64,000 bases of DNA from Candidatus Schekmanbacteria bacterium (GCA_016219965.1 JACRJM010000014.1:62001-126000); one strand, 5' to 3'. Positions 34,673 through 45,312 are shown, counted from the stretch's first letter. Numbers and translations: made by a program. Notes: a model not told the origin generated them from the sequence alone.

Positions 34673-35803
34673 ATGGATAAAACTGTAAAGGCAATAAAAA
34701 AATTAGTTCAGGAAAACCTTGGAATAAAAAAAGAAGAGAGGGTACTTATTTTCTGCGACATAATATCAGAACATGAAACCCCTAATGACGATGACCGGAG
34801 CAGACGTGCGCAGCTGGCAGAGACTGCCCATAGCATTTTCAAATACATTTCCAAGACAAACGAAACTGTATTCCTGAAATACGAAGCCACAGGTACTCAT
34901 GGAGTCGAACCTCCGGACTATATATGGAAGGAAGCTTTTGGAAGTCATGTTTACGGTTCACTGCGCGACTCAGGGGTCCTTGAAGCATTGCTCAAAAAAA
35001 AGGCAGGAAAGAAACAGATTCTTGAAGCTGAACAGATTGTAATGGAGAGGAGCGATGAAGCAGTTGACGTAGTAATTGCCCTTTCAAACTTCTCGACGAG
35101 CCATACTAAATTCCGCGACCTTGTGACCACCTGTGCCGGTGCACGATATGCAAGCATGCCATTATTTGACCCTGACATGTTTTTGGGACCAATGGATGTT
35201 GACTGGAATGAGGTTCAAAAAAACACAATAAGAATCGCAGAAAAGCTTACAGACGCTGTTTCGGTAAGTATTACTGCACCGAACGGCACTAACCTCTCCA
35301 TAGGATTAAATGGGAGACAGGGAATCGCAGATACCGGGATACTTACGGAAGAAGGGGCATTCGGCAATCTCCCTGCAGGAGAGGCATTCATAGCGCCGCC
35401 TGAATATACCGCCGAAGGATTATTTGTAGCAGAGTGGGGACCGACGAGAAAATTCAAATTCCCTGTGAAATTTGAAATAAAAAAAGGCACTATTTTTATT
35501 CTGCAGGGACTTGATAAATTTGCCTCGGCAATGCGTCAGCAGATAGACATTGAACCCAAATGCGCTGTCCTTGCAGAGCTTGGCATTGGAACAAACCCTA
35601 AAGCGTCAAAACCGGACAATATCCTTGAATCAGAAAAAATACTTGGGACCATTCATATAGCTTTTGGTGATAACATGTCATTCGGAGGAAAAATCAGGAC
35701 AAGTTTTCATCAGGATTTCGTTCTTTTCTCTCCTACTGTCGAGCTTGAATATGCTGACGGAAACAGGGAAATAATCATCAAAGAGGGCAAACTTGTCGGT
35801 TGA
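34673..35803 (+). CDS. Aminopeptidase, M29-like (AmpS/PepS type)
   Basis: A 376-residue soluble protein resembling thermophilic M29 aminopeptidases: N-terminal LGIKKEERVLI and ALSNFSTSHTKFR, then the metal-binding-type segment with EEGAFGNLPAGEAFIAPPE and the C-terminal ELGIGTNPKA...HIAFGDN. The E, E, H and D residues expected as metal ligands are all present. It would cleave N-terminal residues from peptides in the cytoplasm. It overlaps the following Fe-S protein gene by 11 bp. GGGGAA precedes the ATG. Confidence 0.8.
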   Translation: MDKTVKAIKKLVQENLGIKKEERVLIFCDIISEHETPNDDDRSRRAQLAETAHSIFKYISKTNETVFLKYEATGTHGVEPPDYIWKEAFGSHVYGSLRDSGVLEALLKKKAGKKQILEAEQIVMERSDEAVDVVIALSNFSTSHTKFRDLVTTCAGARYASMPLFDPDMFLGPMDVDWNEVQKNTIRIAEKLTDAVSVSITAPNGTNLSIGLNGRQGIADTGILTEEGAFGNLPAGEAFIAPPEYTAEGLFVAEWGPTRKFKFPVKFEIKKGTIFILQGLDKFASAMRQQIDIEPKCAVLAELGIGTNPKASKPDNILESEKILGTIHIAFGDNMSFGGKIRTSFHQDFVLFSPTVELEYADGNREIIIKEGKLVG

Positions 35804-37073
35804 CGGGATACTCAAAGACGCACTTTCAACCTGTGTAAAATGCGGAGCCTGCCAGGCTGTCTGTCCTGTATATGATATCTTAAAAACAGAACGCTCCGTA
35901 GCCCGCGGGAAAATTGCCCTTATTGAGGCATTATCTAAATCTGATCTAGAGCTTTCTGACAGCCTTTACGAGGCCCTGTCGCAGTGCATCCTTTGTACGT
36001 CATGCAGGGAAACATGCTCGGCGAATGTCGAGATTGAAAGGATAATAGCCGGAGCAAGGGAGATCGCGCTCAACAAAAAGGGAATGCCTCCATTAAAAAA
36101 GGCAGTGCTGAAAATCCTGTCAGCAAAAACCTCATCCAAGAATCCGGTTTTTAAAACAGCAGGACTTATTCAGAAGGTTCTCTTGAAAAAAATCCCGACA
36201 ACAAGTGGACTCTTATACAGAGGAATTTTTCTGCCAGGAGAAGAAAAGCTCATACCCGAAATTGCGGCAAAAACTTTTCATCAAAGATTTGAAAACCATG
36301 AGAGCGACAAAAGCCGAAGTGCGTGTTCAGCAATTTTTTTTCAGGGATGTACCATAAATTATATATATCCTCATATCGGGGAAGCGACAGTAAGCGTCAT
36401 ACGAAAAGGAGGGTTTACACCTCTAATTCTTCCGGAACAATTCTGCTGCGGTTTGCCTTCATATTTTTCAGGCGACAGGGAAACTGCTCTAACTCTTGCA
36501 ATGTCGAATCTTGAGCTTTTCTCAAAATATGATTTTGAGTATATCGTCGTAGCCTGTGCAAGCTGCGGAGCGGCTTTTAAAAATATATATCCAATACTCT
36601 TTGAAAAAAACAACGCTATGAAATCCCAGTGGGACAAATTCAAAGAAAGAGTGATTGACATATCACAATTTACAGAAGGACCCGGAAGAAAACAAATTAC
36701 AGAACTGCTGAATAAAAATAACAGAGAGAGAAAACTGAAAGTCACTTATCATGATCCATGCCATCTGAGAAAATCGCAGGAAGTTGTAAATGAGCCGAGA
36801 AAGTTAATCAAGATGCTTTCAAACGTAACTCTTGTTGAGATGGAAGGAAGTGCTGACTGCTGCGGATTTGGCGGAATGTTCAGCCTTGAAAATGAGAAAC
36901 TAAGCTCCGAGATAAACCGCCGCAAGACAGAAAAAATCATGGCAACCGGAGCAGACATGGTGCTCACTGGCTGTCCAGGGTGCATAATGCAGATTAACAG
37001 AGGCCTGGCAAGAGCAGGCGGAAAGCAGAGTGTAAAGCACTGGGTTGAGCTTTTGGATGAAGCGACTGGTTAG
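35793..37073 (+). CDS. (Fe-S)-binding CCG-domain oxidoreductase subunit (GlcF-like)
   Basis: 426 residues. Two ferredoxin-type [4Fe-4S] motifs at the N-terminus (CVKCGACQAVCP and CILCTSCRETC), then two CCG (cysteine-rich) domains (FQGCTINYIYP...CCGLPS and DPCHLRKSQ...CCGFGG) as in glycolate oxidase GlcF and heterodisulphide reductase HdrD. It normally partners a flavoprotein dehydrogenase such as GlcD, which is not in the window. It starts at TTG overlapping the peptidase gene. Confidence 0.87.
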   Translation: MSVDGILKDALSTCVKCGACQAVCPVYDILKTERSVARGKIALIEALSKSDLELSDSLYEALSQCILCTSCRETCSANVEIERIIAGAREIALNKKGMPPLKKAVLKILSAKTSSKNPVFKTAGLIQKVLLKKIPTTSGLLYRGIFLPGEEKLIPEIAAKTFHQRFENHESDKSRSACSAIFFQGCTINYIYPHIGEATVSVIRKGGFTPLILPEQFCCGLPSYFSGDRETALTLAMSNLELFSKYDFEYIVVACASCGAAFKNIYPILFEKNNAMKSQWDKFKERVIDISQFTEGPGRKQITELLNKNNRERKLKVTYHDPCHLRKSQEVVNEPRKLIKMLSNVTLVEMEGSADCCGFGGMFSLENEKLSSEINRRKTEKIMATGADMVLTGCPGCIMQINRGLARAGGKQSVKHWVELLDEATG

Positions 37074-37082
37074 TAAATTACC

Positions 37083-37676
37083 ATGACTATGAGAATAACA
37101 GGCGGAGAAAAGTCCGGCCTAAGACTCAGCACATTTCCCAAGAATATCATTCGCCCCACGCGCGATATGGTAAGGGAGGCAGTGTTCAACACTCTTGGAG
37201 ACACTATTCATGACGCAAGCTTCCTTGATATATTCGCAGGCACAGGAAGCACAGGCATCGAGGCTTTAAGCCGCGGGGCATCCCATTCCACTTTTATAGA
37301 AAGTGAGCGCAGGGCTGTTGAGGTAATAAAGAAGAACCTCGTGATTACAGGCTTTCAAGGACAGTCTCTTATAATGGCGGCTGACTATGTGCATGCATTA
37401 AAGAAACTCTCCTCCCAGAAAATAAAATTTACCATTATATATGTTGACCCTCCCTATCAGTCAGGCTTCTATGACAGATGTATCAGACTGATTGATGAAG
37501 GAGAGCTTCTTATTTCACATGGAATATTAATAGCAGAATCATTCAAAAAAATGGATTTACTGCACAAATTCGGGTATATTGAATTGACACGGGAAAAACT
37601 TTATGGGGAAACAAGAATATCGTATTATATCAATACAAAGGAATTAAACCCTGATATTGTGAGAAAACAATCATGA
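37083..37676 (+). CDS. rsmD: 16S rRNA (guanine966-N2)-methyltransferase
   Basis: 197 residues with the RsmD features: RPTRDMVREAVFNTL near residue 25, SAM-binding LDIFAGTGSTGIEALSRGA, and the catalytic DPPY near residue 122. It methylates G966 of 16S rRNA. It overlaps coaD by 4 bp, a very common pairing in bacteria that supports the call. Confidence 0.95.
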   Translation: MTMRITGGEKSGLRLSTFPKNIIRPTRDMVREAVFNTLGDTIHDASFLDIFAGTGSTGIEALSRGASHSTFIESERRAVEVIKKNLVITGFQGQSLIMAADYVHALKKLSSQKIKFTIIYVDPPYQSGFYDRCIRLIDEGELLISHGILIAESFKKMDLLHKFGYIELTREKLYGETRISYYINTKELNPDIVRKQS

Positions 37677-38170
37677 GACGAATCGCTGTGTATCCCGGAA
37701 CATTCGACCCCATAACCAACGGACATATTGACATAATAGAACGGGGTCATCAGATCTTCGACGAAGTAATAGTCGCAATTGCAAAGAGTGCCGATAAAAA
37801 CCCTCTTTTTTCAGTTGATGAAAGAATGAAGATGATTAATGCAGCAACAAAGAAATTTAAGAATCTCAGGGTAGAATCCTTCGAAGGCCTTCTTATCTCC
37901 TACGTAAGAAACGCAGGGGCCAAGGTAATTATCAGAGGACTGCGCGCCGTAAGCGATTTTGAATATGAGTTCCAGATGGCCATAACAAACAGGAAACTCT
38001 ATGAAGATGTTGATACTGTTTTTCTAATGTCCACTGTGAAATATTCTTATTTGAGTTCAAGCATTGTGAAAGAAGTAGCGCAATACGGCGGCAAAATGGA
38101 CGGTATGGTCCCGACTGTTGTATCGAAGTGCCTGAAAGAGAAATACAGAAACCTGAAAAAAGGATTATGA
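37673..38170 (+). CDS. coaD: Phosphopantetheine adenylyltransferase
   Basis: Transfers AMP to 4'-phosphopantetheine in coenzyme A synthesis. 165 residues with the nucleotidyltransferase HxGH-type motif (PGTFDPITNGH near residue 8), RGLRAVSDFEYE near residue 90 and SSSIVKEVAQYGG. Standard length. Confidence 0.97.
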   Translation: MRRIAVYPGTFDPITNGHIDIIERGHQIFDEVIVAIAKSADKNPLFSVDERMKMINAATKKFKNLRVESFEGLLISYVRNAGAKVIIRGLRAVSDFEYEFQMAITNRKLYEDVDTVFLMSTVKYSYLSSSIVKEVAQYGGKMDGMVPTVVSKCLKEKYRNLKKGL

Positions 38171-38171
38171 A

Positions 38172-38519
38172 ATGTCAATGGACTGTATATTCTGCAAAAT
38201 AATAAAGGGAGAGTTAAAAGCAAAATTCGTATACGAAAACGACAAGGTAGTAGTCATTGAGGACATAAATCCGCAGGCGCCTGTCCATATTCTCATCATA
38301 CCAAGGAAACATATAGCTACTCCAATGGAAATTGAGGATAATGACAAGGATATTTTATCAGCAGTCTTTCAGGCGGCAAAGCATGTGGCAAAGGAAAGGA
38401 AGATTGACAGCTCCGGGTTCCGCACAGTGCTTAACTGCATGGAAGGAGCGGGACAGAGCGTTTTCCATATTCATTTTCATCTGCTCGGCGGAAGACAGAT
38501 GCAGTGGCCGCCCGGTTGA
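38172..38519 (+). CDS. HIT-family nucleotide hydrolase (HinT-like)
   Basis: 115 residues with the histidine triad HIHFHLLGGR near the C-terminus and the family start CIFCKIIKGE. HinT proteins hydrolyse adenosine phosphoramidates and acyl-AMP. It sits 1 bp after coaD in the same operon. A second HIT protein, of another subgroup, is at 52168-52593. Confidence 0.94.
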   Translation: MSMDCIFCKIIKGELKAKFVYENDKVVVIEDINPQAPVHILIIPRKHIATPMEIEDNDKDILSAVFQAAKHVAKERKIDSSGFRTVLNCMEGAGQSVFHIHFHLLGGRQMQWPPG

Positions 38520-38561
38520 GACAAAGATACAAAAAAACAAGAAAGGCGAAAATCTGAAACT

Positions 38562-38870
38562 ATGAAAAAAGAAATGATACTCAAGGAACTTGAGGATATA
38601 GTTTCCAAGCTTTCAATCAGACTCCAGTATGATGATCTGAAAAAAGCTGGAGTGAAGACAAGGGGCGGACTTTGCAGGGTAGGAAGCGAAGAAAGACTCA
38701 TTGTTGACAAGAAGCTTGATACTGATGAAAAAGTTGAAGTCCTCTCAGTGGAACTCTCAAAAGTCAATCTCGACAATGTATTCATACCTCCACGCATAAA
38801 AGTGTTACTTCAAAAAAAATCGGAAACCAATACTGGTACCGACGAAGATACTGCACAGGAAGCAAGATGA
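38562..38870 (+). CDS. Small conserved protein of unknown function
   Basis: 102 residues with RLQYDDLKKAGVKTRGGLCRVGSEERLIVDKKL and a C-terminal VFIPPRIKVLL. This short family recurs in related anaerobes but has no assigned role that I know. No signal peptide. The polar C-terminal tail overlaps the start of the next gene by 4 bp. Confidence 0.75.
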   Translation: MKKEMILKELEDIVSKLSIRLQYDDLKKAGVKTRGGLCRVGSEERLIVDKKLDTDEKVEVLSVELSKVNLDNVFIPPRIKVLLQKKSETNTGTDEDTAQEAR

Positions 38871-39400
38871 ACGATGCTAGTTTAAACGATGGTTCACCAG
38901 CAATTAATCCGGAAAGCAAACAGAAGAAAAAACCGCTGGTTTATGTTCTTGCAGCAGTTCTTATAATCCTTATAGTTGTCTTTGCGACTTCTTATTCATC
39001 TAAAGATTTATTAAAAAAATGCACATTCCAGTTCAAGCATATTGAAATAAACGGGATGGATTTCGGCAGCAACAAAGTCAAAGGTACAATCACGCTATCA
39101 GTAAATAATCCTAACTGGCTCTCTTTGAATGTAAAATCCTTAAAATGCAAAGTTAATATGGGAGACAACACTCTTGTAAAAGGGAACACAACTGACAGCA
39201 TAAATCTTCCGGCACGCACGAAAACAGATATAGAGATTCCTTTCAAGGCGAGCTATGCAAATCTTTCACTGAATGATTTAAAATCCCTATTTCGGGACAA
39301 TGAGAAAGTTTTAGTTACAGGCAAAGCCGTGTTAGAAACCTTTTTTATAAGCTTTCCCGTAACATTTAAAACTGAAAAAGACATCAAGAAGATTCTCTGA
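38867..39400 (+). CDS. LEA14-like (LEA type 2) lipid-facing protein
   Basis: 177 residues: an N-terminal membrane anchor (about 26-42, LVYVLAAVLIILIVVFAT) and a LEA_2/WHy-type beta domain with SVNNPNWLSLNVKSLKCKV and LPARTKTDIEIPFKASY. Bacterial LEA14-like proteins are periplasmic-facing beta sandwiches often linked to desiccation or envelope stress. Convergent with gyrA, only 7 bp from its stop. Confidence 0.82.
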   Translation: MNDASLNDGSPAINPESKQKKKPLVYVLAAVLIILIVVFATSYSSKDLLKKCTFQFKHIEINGMDFGSNKVKGTITLSVNNPNWLSLNVKSLKCKVNMGDNTLVKGNTTDSINLPARTKTDIEIPFKASYANLSLNDLKSLFRDNEKVLVTGKAVLETFFISFPVTFKTEKDIKKIL

Positions 39401-39407
39401 ACTGCTC

Positions 39408-41840
39408 TTAATCTTCCTTACCTATCTTTGCAATGCCGGCAACATGGGAGCTCTTATCAGCATCAATAAGTTTTATTCCCTGCGTGTTTCTGCCTATTAC
39501 TGAAATATCGCTCACTGCCATCCTTATAACTTTTCCGTCGGCAGTAATGATGATTAAGTCATCGTTGTTGCTTACCTGTTTAACACCTACTACACTGCCG
39601 TTCCTGTCTGAGGTCTTGATGGTGATTATCCCTTTTCCACCTCTTGACTGCACTCTGTATTCTTCCACAGGAGTCCGCTTGCCAAAGCCATTTTCAGTAA
39701 CTGTGAGTATTGTGTTCGCATTATCAAGGACCTCCATGGCAATGACAGCATCACCTTTACTGAGTGTGACTGCCTTAACGCCCATGGCATTTCTTCCCAT
39801 AGACCTTACATCTTCCTCGTTAAACCTGATGCTATTGCCGTCTTTAAGCCCTATGAAGATGTCCTTCTTGCCGTCTGTAAGACCGACCGAGACAAGTTCG
39901 TCCCCTTCATCAAGGGAAAGGGCAATAATGCCCCCTGAGCGAGGATGACTGAATGCATCAAGGGTAGTTTTCTTGCAAATCCCATGGCGGGTAAGCATTA
40001 TTATGTAATGCTCAGAATCAAATGTTTTAACCGGAAGCGAAGCGCAGACTTTCTCGTTCGCCTCAAGGTTAAGGAGGTTTACGATCGCCCTTCCCTTGGC
40101 GCTTAAACCCAGTTCAGGAAGCTCATGAACCTTTATCCAGTAAACTTTCCCCTTGGTTGAGAAGAAAAGGATATAATCATGTGTGCTTGCGATGAAGAGG
40201 TACTCAACAAAGTCCTCCTCTCTCGTTGCCATTCCTGTTTTTCCCTTGCCACCCCTTCTCTGACTTCTGTAAACGCTGAGTGCATTCCTCTTGATGTAGC
40301 CATTATGTGAAATCGTAACTACCATTTCTTCTTCTTTAATGAGATCCTCAATGTTTATGTCGCTTGTCTGCTCGATTATCTGCGTACGTCTTGCGTCTGC
40401 ATATTCGTCCTTAACCTCATTAAGCTCCTTACGCACAATATCTCTTACAAGCGCCTCGCTTGAAAGAATGGCTATGTATTCGGATATGGTTTTTAAAAGA
40501 GCCTTGTATTCCTCTATTATCTTTTCACGTTCAAGACCTGTGAGCCTCGAAAGCCTCATCTCGAGTATTTCTTTTGCCTGTATCTCAGAGAGGGGGAATC
40601 TTTTTATAAGGTTCTCTTTAGCCTGCTGAGGGTTTGCAGCTTTCTTTATGATTGCAACAACCTCATCTATGTTCTCTACAGCAGTCTTCAACCCTTCCAA
40701 TATGTGCGCTCTTTCTTCAGCTTTCCTTAAGTCATAGCGCGTCCTCTTTACAACCACCTCTTTCCTGAAATCAATAAAGCACTTGATGACTTCTTTGAGG
40801 TTTAAAACCTTGGGCTCACCGTTAACCATGGCAAGCATGATTATGCCGAATGTAGATTGAAGCTGGGTGTGTTTATAGAGGTTATTAATAACGACCTCAG
40901 GGAATTCGTCACGTTTAAGTTCAATAACTATCCTCATCCCTTCGCGGTCTGATTCATCCCTTATGTCTGATATTCCTTCAATCTTCTTTTCCCTTACAAG
41001 CCCTGCTATAGCTTCGATGAGCCTTGCCTTGTTGACCTGATAGGGTATTTCAGTGATAATTATGCTCGATCTGCCAGACTTTTTCTGTTCCTCAACACTT
41101 ATTACCCCACGCATCAGGACCTTTCCCCTTCCCGTCCTGTATGCTTCTATAATCCCATCCCTGCCATAGATATAGGCGCCTGTCGGAAAATCAGGACCTG
41201 CAACATATTTTAACAGCTCATCAATAGTTGTATCAGGATTCTCAAGGACTGCCAAAGTCGCATCAATAATCTCACCAAGATTGTGCGGAGGGATATTTGT
41301 TGCCATTCCAACTGCAATACCTGCTGAACCATTGATCAGAAGGTTTGGTATACGTGAAGGAAGAACCACTGGTTCAACGAGAGTGTCGTCAAAGTTTGGT
41401 ACAAATTCCACCGTCTCCTTATCAATATCGAGGAGTATATCGTGGGCGATCTTCGCCATACGGACTTCCGTATAACGCATGGCTGCCGCCGAATCCCCGT
41501 CTACGGAACCGAAGTTTCCCTGACCATCAACAAGGGGATAGCGAAGAGAAAAATCCTGCACCATTCTGATCATGGCATCATAGACAGCATTGTCTCCATG
41601 AGGGTGATATTTACCGAGAACTTCTCCGACAATCCTTGCAGATTTTTTATATGGTTTGTTATATTCAAGGCCCAGCCCGTCCATTGCATAGAGAATACGG
41701 CGGTGTACAGGCTTTAACCCATCCCTCACATCAGGAAGCGCCCTACCCACTATTACGCTCATTGCATAATCTATGTAAGAGTTGCGCATCTCATCTTCAA
41801 TGTTTACAGGTATAAGATTAATAGGTAAATCTGAAGCCAT
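39408..41840 (-). CDS. gyrA: DNA gyrase subunit A
   Basis: Introduces negative supercoils with GyrB. 810 residues. The breakage-reunion domain has the active-site Tyr123 in [10 protein letters not shown], and the C-terminal beta-pinwheel carries the GyrA-box QRRGGKG near residue 530. The quinolone-region residue equivalent to E. coli Ser83 is Asn84 here (HGDNAVYD), with Asp88 retained. gyrB is not in the window. Confidence 0.97.
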   Translation of the reverse strand: MASDLPINLIPVNIEDEMRNSYIDYAMSVIVGRALPDVRDGLKPVHRRILYAMDGLGLEYNKPYKKSARIVGEVLGKYHPHGDNAVYDAMIRMVQDFSLRYPLVDGQGNFGSVDGDSAAAMRYTEVRMAKIAHDILLDIDKETVEFVPNFDDTLVEPVVLPSRIPNLLINGSAGIAVGMATNIPPHNLGEIIDATLAVLENPDTTIDELLKYVAGPDFPTGAYIYGRDGIIEAYRTGRGKVLMRGVISVEEQKKSGRSSIIITEIPYQVNKARLIEAIAGLVREKKIEGISDIRDESDREGMRIVIELKRDEFPEVVINNLYKHTQLQSTFGIIMLAMVNGEPKVLNLKEVIKCFIDFRKEVVVKRTRYDLRKAEERAHILEGLKTAVENIDEVVAIIKKAANPQQAKENLIKRFPLSEIQAKEILEMRLSRLTGLEREKIIEEYKALLKTISEYIAILSSEALVRDIVRKELNEVKDEYADARRTQIIEQTSDINIEDLIKEEEMVVTISHNGYIKRNALSVYRSQRRGGKGKTGMATREEDFVEYLFIASTHDYILFFSTKGKVYWIKVHELPELGLSAKGRAIVNLLNLEANEKVCASLPVKTFDSEHYIIMLTRHGICKKTTLDAFSHPRSGGIIALSLDEGDELVSVGLTDGKKDIFIGLKDGNSIRFNEEDVRSMGRNAMGVKAVTLSKGDAVIAMEVLDNANTILTVTENGFGKRTPVEEYRVQSRGGKGIITIKTSDRNGSVVGVKQVSNNDDLIIITADGKVIRMAVSDISVIGRNTQGIKLIDADKSSHVAGIAKIGKED

Positions 41841-41974
41841 TACTTCTCCTTACTTTTTTATATTTATTTGGACTATTTATAGCTTTTATCATAGTCATTT
41901 TAACAGGAAAAACCATGACTGTCAACGTGATTGAGGAATGGCTAAATTAATAAAAAAACCTGAAATTGATTGAT

Positions 41975-42003
41975 TTGGTTTTTGAAAAATGCAATTGTAT
42001 AAT
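41975..42003 (+). promoter_or_regulatory. Predicted promoter of lgt-metH
   Basis: TTGGTT (41975-41980), a 17-bp spacer and a perfect TATAAT (41998-42003). Transcription would start near 42010, which rules out the longer lgt start at 41966 and supports ATG 42026. Confidence 0.75.
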
Positions 42004-42025
42004 ATTAAAGAAAGGCAGGAATTCT

Positions 42026-42847
42026 ATGTATCCAACACTTTTTGAAATATTCGGCTTTGGCGTAAAAACCTACGGCACAATGATTGCCATAGGTATTGGT
42101 TTTGCCCTTCTTTATATATCAAGACAGACAAAGCGTGAAGGGCTCGATGTCGAAAAATCACTGGACATAACGCTTTATCTTGTTCTTAGCGGTGTAATCG
42201 GAGCCCGCCTTCTCTATGTTCTCCTAAACTTCGGTTATTACAAAAATAACCCATCTGCCATATTCAAGATATGGGAAGGGGGACTGGTTTTTTACGGAGG
42301 ATTTCTCGCAGCCCTTGCAGTCGGCTATTTCATGCTTACTAAAAACAAGATGCCTGTCTGGAAATTCCTTGATATTTTCGCAACAGCTCTTCCGCTTGGA
42401 CATGCTTTTGGAAGAATAGGGTGTTTCTTTGCCGGATGCTGTTACGGGAAACCAACCGATGTCCCATGGGCAATCACATTTACCAACCCTGAATCCCTTG
42501 CCTATCCGGTATTAGGCGAGCATATTCACCCGACACAACTATACGAATCAGCATCAAATCTCATGATTTTTGTAATCTTAAATCTTACGCTTAAAAGAAA
42601 GAAGTTTGACGGACAGAACGCCCTTCTCTACATTGCATTATACGGCACAGCACGATTCATAATAGAATTCTTCAGGGGAGATGAAAGAGGATTCATCTTT
42701 GACAGCGTCATCTCCACATCACAGGGGGTAGCGCTCATAATAGTCCCCATTGTCCTATTCATCCTTATTTTTAAATTAAAGGTTGCCTCCATAATAGAAA
42801 CAGTCCCAAAAAATAAAACGACAAATAAAAATCAAAAGAAAAAATAA
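42026..42847 (+). CDS. lgt: Prolipoprotein diacylglyceryl transferase
   Basis: Attaches diacylglycerol to the lipobox cysteine in the inner membrane, before LspA acts. 273 residues from ATG 42026, chosen because the promoter -10 lies at 41998-42003 and AGGA stands upstream. About seven membrane helices; the Lgt signature HAFGRIGCFFAGCCYGKPT is near residue 130. Next gene metH follows after 17 bp. Confidence 0.95.
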   Translation: MYPTLFEIFGFGVKTYGTMIAIGIGFALLYISRQTKREGLDVEKSLDITLYLVLSGVIGARLLYVLLNFGYYKNNPSAIFKIWEGGLVFYGGFLAALAVGYFMLTKNKMPVWKFLDIFATALPLGHAFGRIGCFFAGCCYGKPTDVPWAITFTNPESLAYPVLGEHIHPTQLYESASNLMIFVILNLTLKRKKFDGQNALLYIALYGTARFIIEFFRGDERGFIFDSVISTSQGVALIIVPIVLFILIFKLKVASIIETVPKNKTTNKNQKKK

Positions 42848-42864
42848 TCACCGGGAAATCAAAC

Positions 42865-45312
42865 ATGACTCAACTGGAAAAGATATTAAAGAAAAGAATC
42901 TTCATTTTTGACGGCGCCACAGGGACAATGCTCCAGGGCAAAGATGTTGATAAAAGCAAACCGCCGGAGATGGTAAACATAGAGCACCCTGAATGGCTTC
43001 AGGAGATCGGGCAAAAATACATTGATGCAGGCTGTGAAGCCCTTGAAACAAATACATTCGGCTCAAGCAGGATAAAGTTCTCCGAGTTTTTCGCTGAAGA
43101 TAAAATCAAAGACAAAATCCATAAAGTGAATTTTGATGGGGTAAAACTCTTAAAAAAGGTTGCAAAGAATAAAGCTCTGATTGCGGCTTCCATAGGACCT
43201 ACGGGCAAACTCATGTATCCTATGGGGGAGCTTACCTTCGATGAAGCAGTGGCGGCTTTCAAAGAACAGATAAAGCCATGCGTTGATGCCGGAGCAGACA
43301 TAATCATCATAGAGACAATGTCAGAGCTCTCAGAGATCAAGGCCGCAATAATCGCAGCAAAGTCTTTGCTCATCAATAAACAAAATAAACCCATAATCGC
43401 GACAATGACCTTCCAGACCAATCTTCGCTCACTCGTTGGTGTAACGCCAGAGATTGCGGCAGTTGTTCTTAGCTCTATGGGGCTATCCGCAATAGGAGCA
43501 AACTGCAGTCTCGGCATAGATGGAATGGTCGAAATCGCAAAACAGATGAAGAGCGTTTCAGTGACACCTCTCATTTGCCAGCCTAATGCAGGCTTACCAC
43601 AGTTGATAGATGGAAAAACCGTTTTCCCTGCGACTCCATCAGAAATGGCAAAGGGGGCAAAGAAGCTTGTATCAGTGGGAGCAAACATTATTGGCGGATG
43701 CTGCGGGACAACGCCGGTGCACTTAAAAGCAATGAAAAAAGCTGTAAAAGGAGTGAAACCCAAGCAAGCAACGGTAATTAACAATCTCCTTGTAGCAAGC
43801 AGGACAAAGCTTGTCGCAATTGGGAGCGGCAATCCTGTTGCAATAATTGGAGAACGGATAAATCCCACGCGCCGCAAAGACCTTTCTGAAAAAGTTCTTG
43901 CTGGAGATTTTTCCATTGTAAGGGAAGATGCCATAAGGCAGGTCGAGGCAGGCGCATCTATCCTTGATATCAACATGGGGATTCCAGGAGCTGATGAGGC
44001 TTATCTTATGAGAATGGCGGTGCTTGAAGCCCAGTCAGCCGTAGATGTGCCTCTTATGATAGATTCATCCAACCCTGAGGCTGTGGAAGCAGGGTTAAAG
44101 GCATTTTCAGGCAAGGCAATAATAAACTCCATAAGCGGAGAAAAGAAAAAGCTAAATACACTTATCCCAATCGCAAGAAAATATGGCGCTGCAATACTGG
44201 CTCTTACAGTTGATGAAACTGGAGTGCCTAAAACAGCAGAGGGAAAACTCGCAATCGCAAGCAAGATTGTAAATTTAGCAGTAAAAGCAGGGATAAGACG
44301 TGAAGACATAATCGTTGACTGCGTTGTCTCCACTGTTGCGGCAGAGCCTGAAGCTGCAATGGAAACACTAAGAGCCATAGGGCTTATAAAGAAAAAGCTT
44401 GGTGTTGCCACGATACTTGGCGTAAGCAATGTTTCCCACGGATTGCCGTCAAGGACCACTATCAATGCCACATTCCTTGCAATGGCCGTAGCTCAGGGGC
44501 TTGATGCAGCGATTGCAAACCCTCTTGATTTGAGGATGAAAGAAGGAATGGCAGTTTCAAAGCTTCTCTCAGGATTCGACAGGGGTGCGAAGGAATACAT
44601 TACCTATGCAATGGCGAACAAGACAGTTTTAAAAACAGAGACACCGGAAAAGAAAACCCTTGAGGCCTTAGAAGTTTGCAAAGACACCCTTGAAGAAAAG
44701 ATAGCAAGGGCAGTTATGGAAGGGAACAAAAGCGATATCATCCCTCTTGTAGAGCAGGCATTGAGCGAAGGTGTAGCTCCTGTTGATGTGAGCAACCGCT
44801 ATCTCATCCCTGCACTTGAAAAAGTTGGCACAAAATTTCAGGACAATGAAATGTTCCTTCCACAGGTACTTATGTCAGCAGAGGTAATCGAAGCAGGATT
44901 TAAAAGAATAAAAAAGGAAATTAAAGCTTCAGAAACGGTAACAGGGAAAAAAATAATCCTTGCCACTGTTAAAGGTGATGTCCACGACATAGGGAAAAAT
45001 ATAGTTTCAACGCTTCTTCAAAACCATGGTTTTAATGTGATTGACCTTGGAAAAAATGTCCCCACTAAAACAATAATAGAAAGAGCAGTAAAGGAAAAAG
45101 CCGACATCATCGGTCTCTCAGCCCTCATGACCACAACCGTCATGGAAATGGAAAAGGTGATAAAGTCATTGAAGGATTTATCCATCAACATACCAGTAGC
45201 CGTAGGCGGCGCAGTCGTAACCCAGAGCTTTGCCGACAAAATCGGCGCCGATGTCTACGCCAAAGACGCCCTTGATGCAGTGAAGAATCTCAAGAAATTT
45301 TTTAAGCTTTGA
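42865..45312 (+). CDS. metH: Cobalamin-dependent methionine synthase, without activation domain
   Basis: Transfers methyl from methyl-tetrahydrofolate to homocysteine. 815 residues: homocysteine domain (~1-300, zinc ligands Cys214, Cys279, Cys280), pterin domain (~325-590, IIGERINPTRR), and cobalamin cap and binding domains (~600-815) with the cobalt ligand His707 in GDVHDIGKN. The C-terminal AdoMet reactivation domain (about 330 residues in E. coli MetH) is absent. Ends 48 bp before an antitoxin gene. Confidence 0.95.
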   Translation: MTQLEKILKKRIFIFDGATGTMLQGKDVDKSKPPEMVNIEHPEWLQEIGQKYIDAGCEALETNTFGSSRIKFSEFFAEDKIKDKIHKVNFDGVKLLKKVAKNKALIAASIGPTGKLMYPMGELTFDEAVAAFKEQIKPCVDAGADIIIIETMSELSEIKAAIIAAKSLLINKQNKPIIATMTFQTNLRSLVGVTPEIAAVVLSSMGLSAIGANCSLGIDGMVEIAKQMKSVSVTPLICQPNAGLPQLIDGKTVFPATPSEMAKGAKKLVSVGANIIGGCCGTTPVHLKAMKKAVKGVKPKQATVINNLLVASRTKLVAIGSGNPVAIIGERINPTRRKDLSEKVLAGDFSIVREDAIRQVEAGASILDINMGIPGADEAYLMRMAVLEAQSAVDVPLMIDSSNPEAVEAGLKAFSGKAIINSISGEKKKLNTLIPIARKYGAAILALTVDETGVPKTAEGKLAIASKIVNLAVKAGIRREDIIVDCVVSTVAAEPEAAMETLRAIGLIKKKLGVATILGVSNVSHGLPSRTTINATFLAMAVAQGLDAAIANPLDLRMKEGMAVSKLLSGFDRGAKEYITYAMANKTVLKTETPEKKTLEALEVCKDTLEEKIARAVMEGNKSDIIPLVEQALSEGVAPVDVSNRYLIPALEKVGTKFQDNEMFLPQVLMSAEVIEAGFKRIKKEIKASETVTGKKIILATVKGDVHDIGKNIVSTLLQNHGFNVIDLGKNVPTKTIIERAVKEKADIIGLSALMTTTVMEMEKVIKSLKDLSINIPVAVGGAVVTQSFADKIGADVYAKDALDAVKNLKKFFKL

